This document shows, piece after piece, positions 63,865-64,000 of a stretch of DNA of 64,000 bases. The stretch is from assembly GCA_026414545.1 (NCBI GenBank), contig JAOAIU010000001.1:59962-123961 (forward strand), in the 5' to 3' direction. A program made the position numbers and the translations under genes. The stretch is from Candidatus Saccharicenans sp. GTDB lineage: Bacteria; Acidobacteriota; Aminicenantia; Aminicenantales; Saccharicenantaceae. The notes under the pieces are model-generated. The model worked only from the letters and a program-made list of their open reading frames with translations, was not told the DNA's origin and did no database searches. Position 1 is the first letter of the stretch. Every line of letters starts with the position of its first letter.

Positions 63865-64000
63865 CTATTCCAGGATTTCGGTGACGGTTCCGGCACCCAC
63901 CGTCCGGCCGCCCTCACGGATGGCAAACCGCAGGCCTTTCTCCATGGCCACCGTGGTGATCAGCTCCACCTCCACGTTGGCGTTGTCGCCAGGCATCACC
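63865..64000 (-). CDS. tuf: Elongation factor Tu, C-terminal end only
   Basis: 45 codons plus stop are visible: [20 protein letters not shown], then [20 protein letters not shown] and EILE. This is domain 3 of EF-Tu. The 5' part lies beyond the right edge. tuf directly before rpsJ is the usual str-S10 junction. Confidence 0.96.
   Translation of the reverse strand, partial: VMPGDNANVEVELITTVAMEKGLRFAIREGGRTVGAGTVTEILE

Noticed and set aside
1..64000. CRISPR arrays, tRNA or rRNA genes
   Set aside because: No repeat-spacer array, cloverleaf or rRNA-like stretch was noticed by eye; a tRNA search program would be decisive.

Overview
The window is one bacterial chromosomal segment of moderately high GC, densely coded, with almost every gene recognisable. 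The organism looks like a diderm, anaerobic, peptide- and amino-acid-using bacterium. It encodes outer-membrane beta-barrels, lipoprotein-like and Tat-like signal peptides, murein hydrolases, a system II cytochrome c maturation pair, a 2-oxoacid:ferredoxin oxidoreductase with an ADP-forming acyl-CoA synthetase, tryptophanase, and large secreted S9 and M28 peptidases. This fits Acidobacteriota/Aminicenantes-like lineages, but that placement is inference from gene content, not a phylogeny.

Layout. 1-4.5 kb (minus): iorA-iorB-acyl-CoA synthetase (ADP-forming), an energy-conserving amino-acid fermentation operon, divergent from rrf2-resB-ccsA (4.7-7.3 kb, plus). 7.6-9.8 kb (minus): folD and a membrane diguanylate cyclase. 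10.0-14.0 kb (plus): yebC-ruvC-ruvA-ruvB-queA. 14.0-15.1 kb: a decayed stretch with a frameshifted, truncated zinc-ribbon/Ser-Thr-kinase pseudogene. 15.1-20.9 kb (minus): a TetR regulator, a HlyD adaptor, two ABC ATPases and two ABC-2 permeases, in the same order as E. coli cecR-ybhG-ybhF-ybhS-ybhR but with the double ATPase YbhF split into two genes. 21.1-24.9 kb (minus): a Tat-exported GH109-like Gfo/Idh/MocA protein, an M28 peptidase and a small beta-barrel. 25.0-26.6 kb (plus): trpB2, preceded by a 30-codon reading frame ending Trp-Phe-Trp-Trp-Ala-Ala and alternative hairpins, a candidate trp attenuator. 26.7-31.1 kb (minus): a zinc-dependent phospholipase C-like protein, tryptophanase, a PfkB kinase and MTA phosphorylase. 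31.3-35.0 kb (plus): larC-folE-metG. Then tsaC-like (minus), an outer-membrane barrel with a strong terminator, a GT2 glycosyltransferase and a WHy/LEA-type lipid-side protein (minus). 38.6-46.5 kb (plus): an S9 peptidase fused to an FGE-like domain, cca, galE, a MltD-like transglycosylase and a class A beta-lactamase-fold hydrolase. 46.5-48.6 kb: an exported-looking dipeptide epimerase (minus) and an NlpC/P60 lipoprotein (plus). 48.7-64.0 kb (minus): an uninterrupted S10-spc-alpha ribosomal superoperon from the tail of tuf through rpsJ to rplQ, including secY, adk, map, infA and rpoA.

How it fits together. Aromatic amino acids can be transaminated and oxidised by IorAB to acyl-CoA, and the ADP-forming synthetase then recovers ATP. 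Tryptophan can be cleaved by TnaA to indole, pyruvate and ammonia, while TrpB2 can rebuild tryptophan from indole and serine. Secreted peptidases would supply the substrates. The peptidoglycan-facing genes at 43.8-48.6 kb form a plausible murein turnover group. The most interesting candidates are the trp leader, the S9-FGE fusion, the IorA lacking its ferredoxin domain, the apparently exported dipeptide epimerase, the split YbhF exporter and the leaderless TetR transcript.
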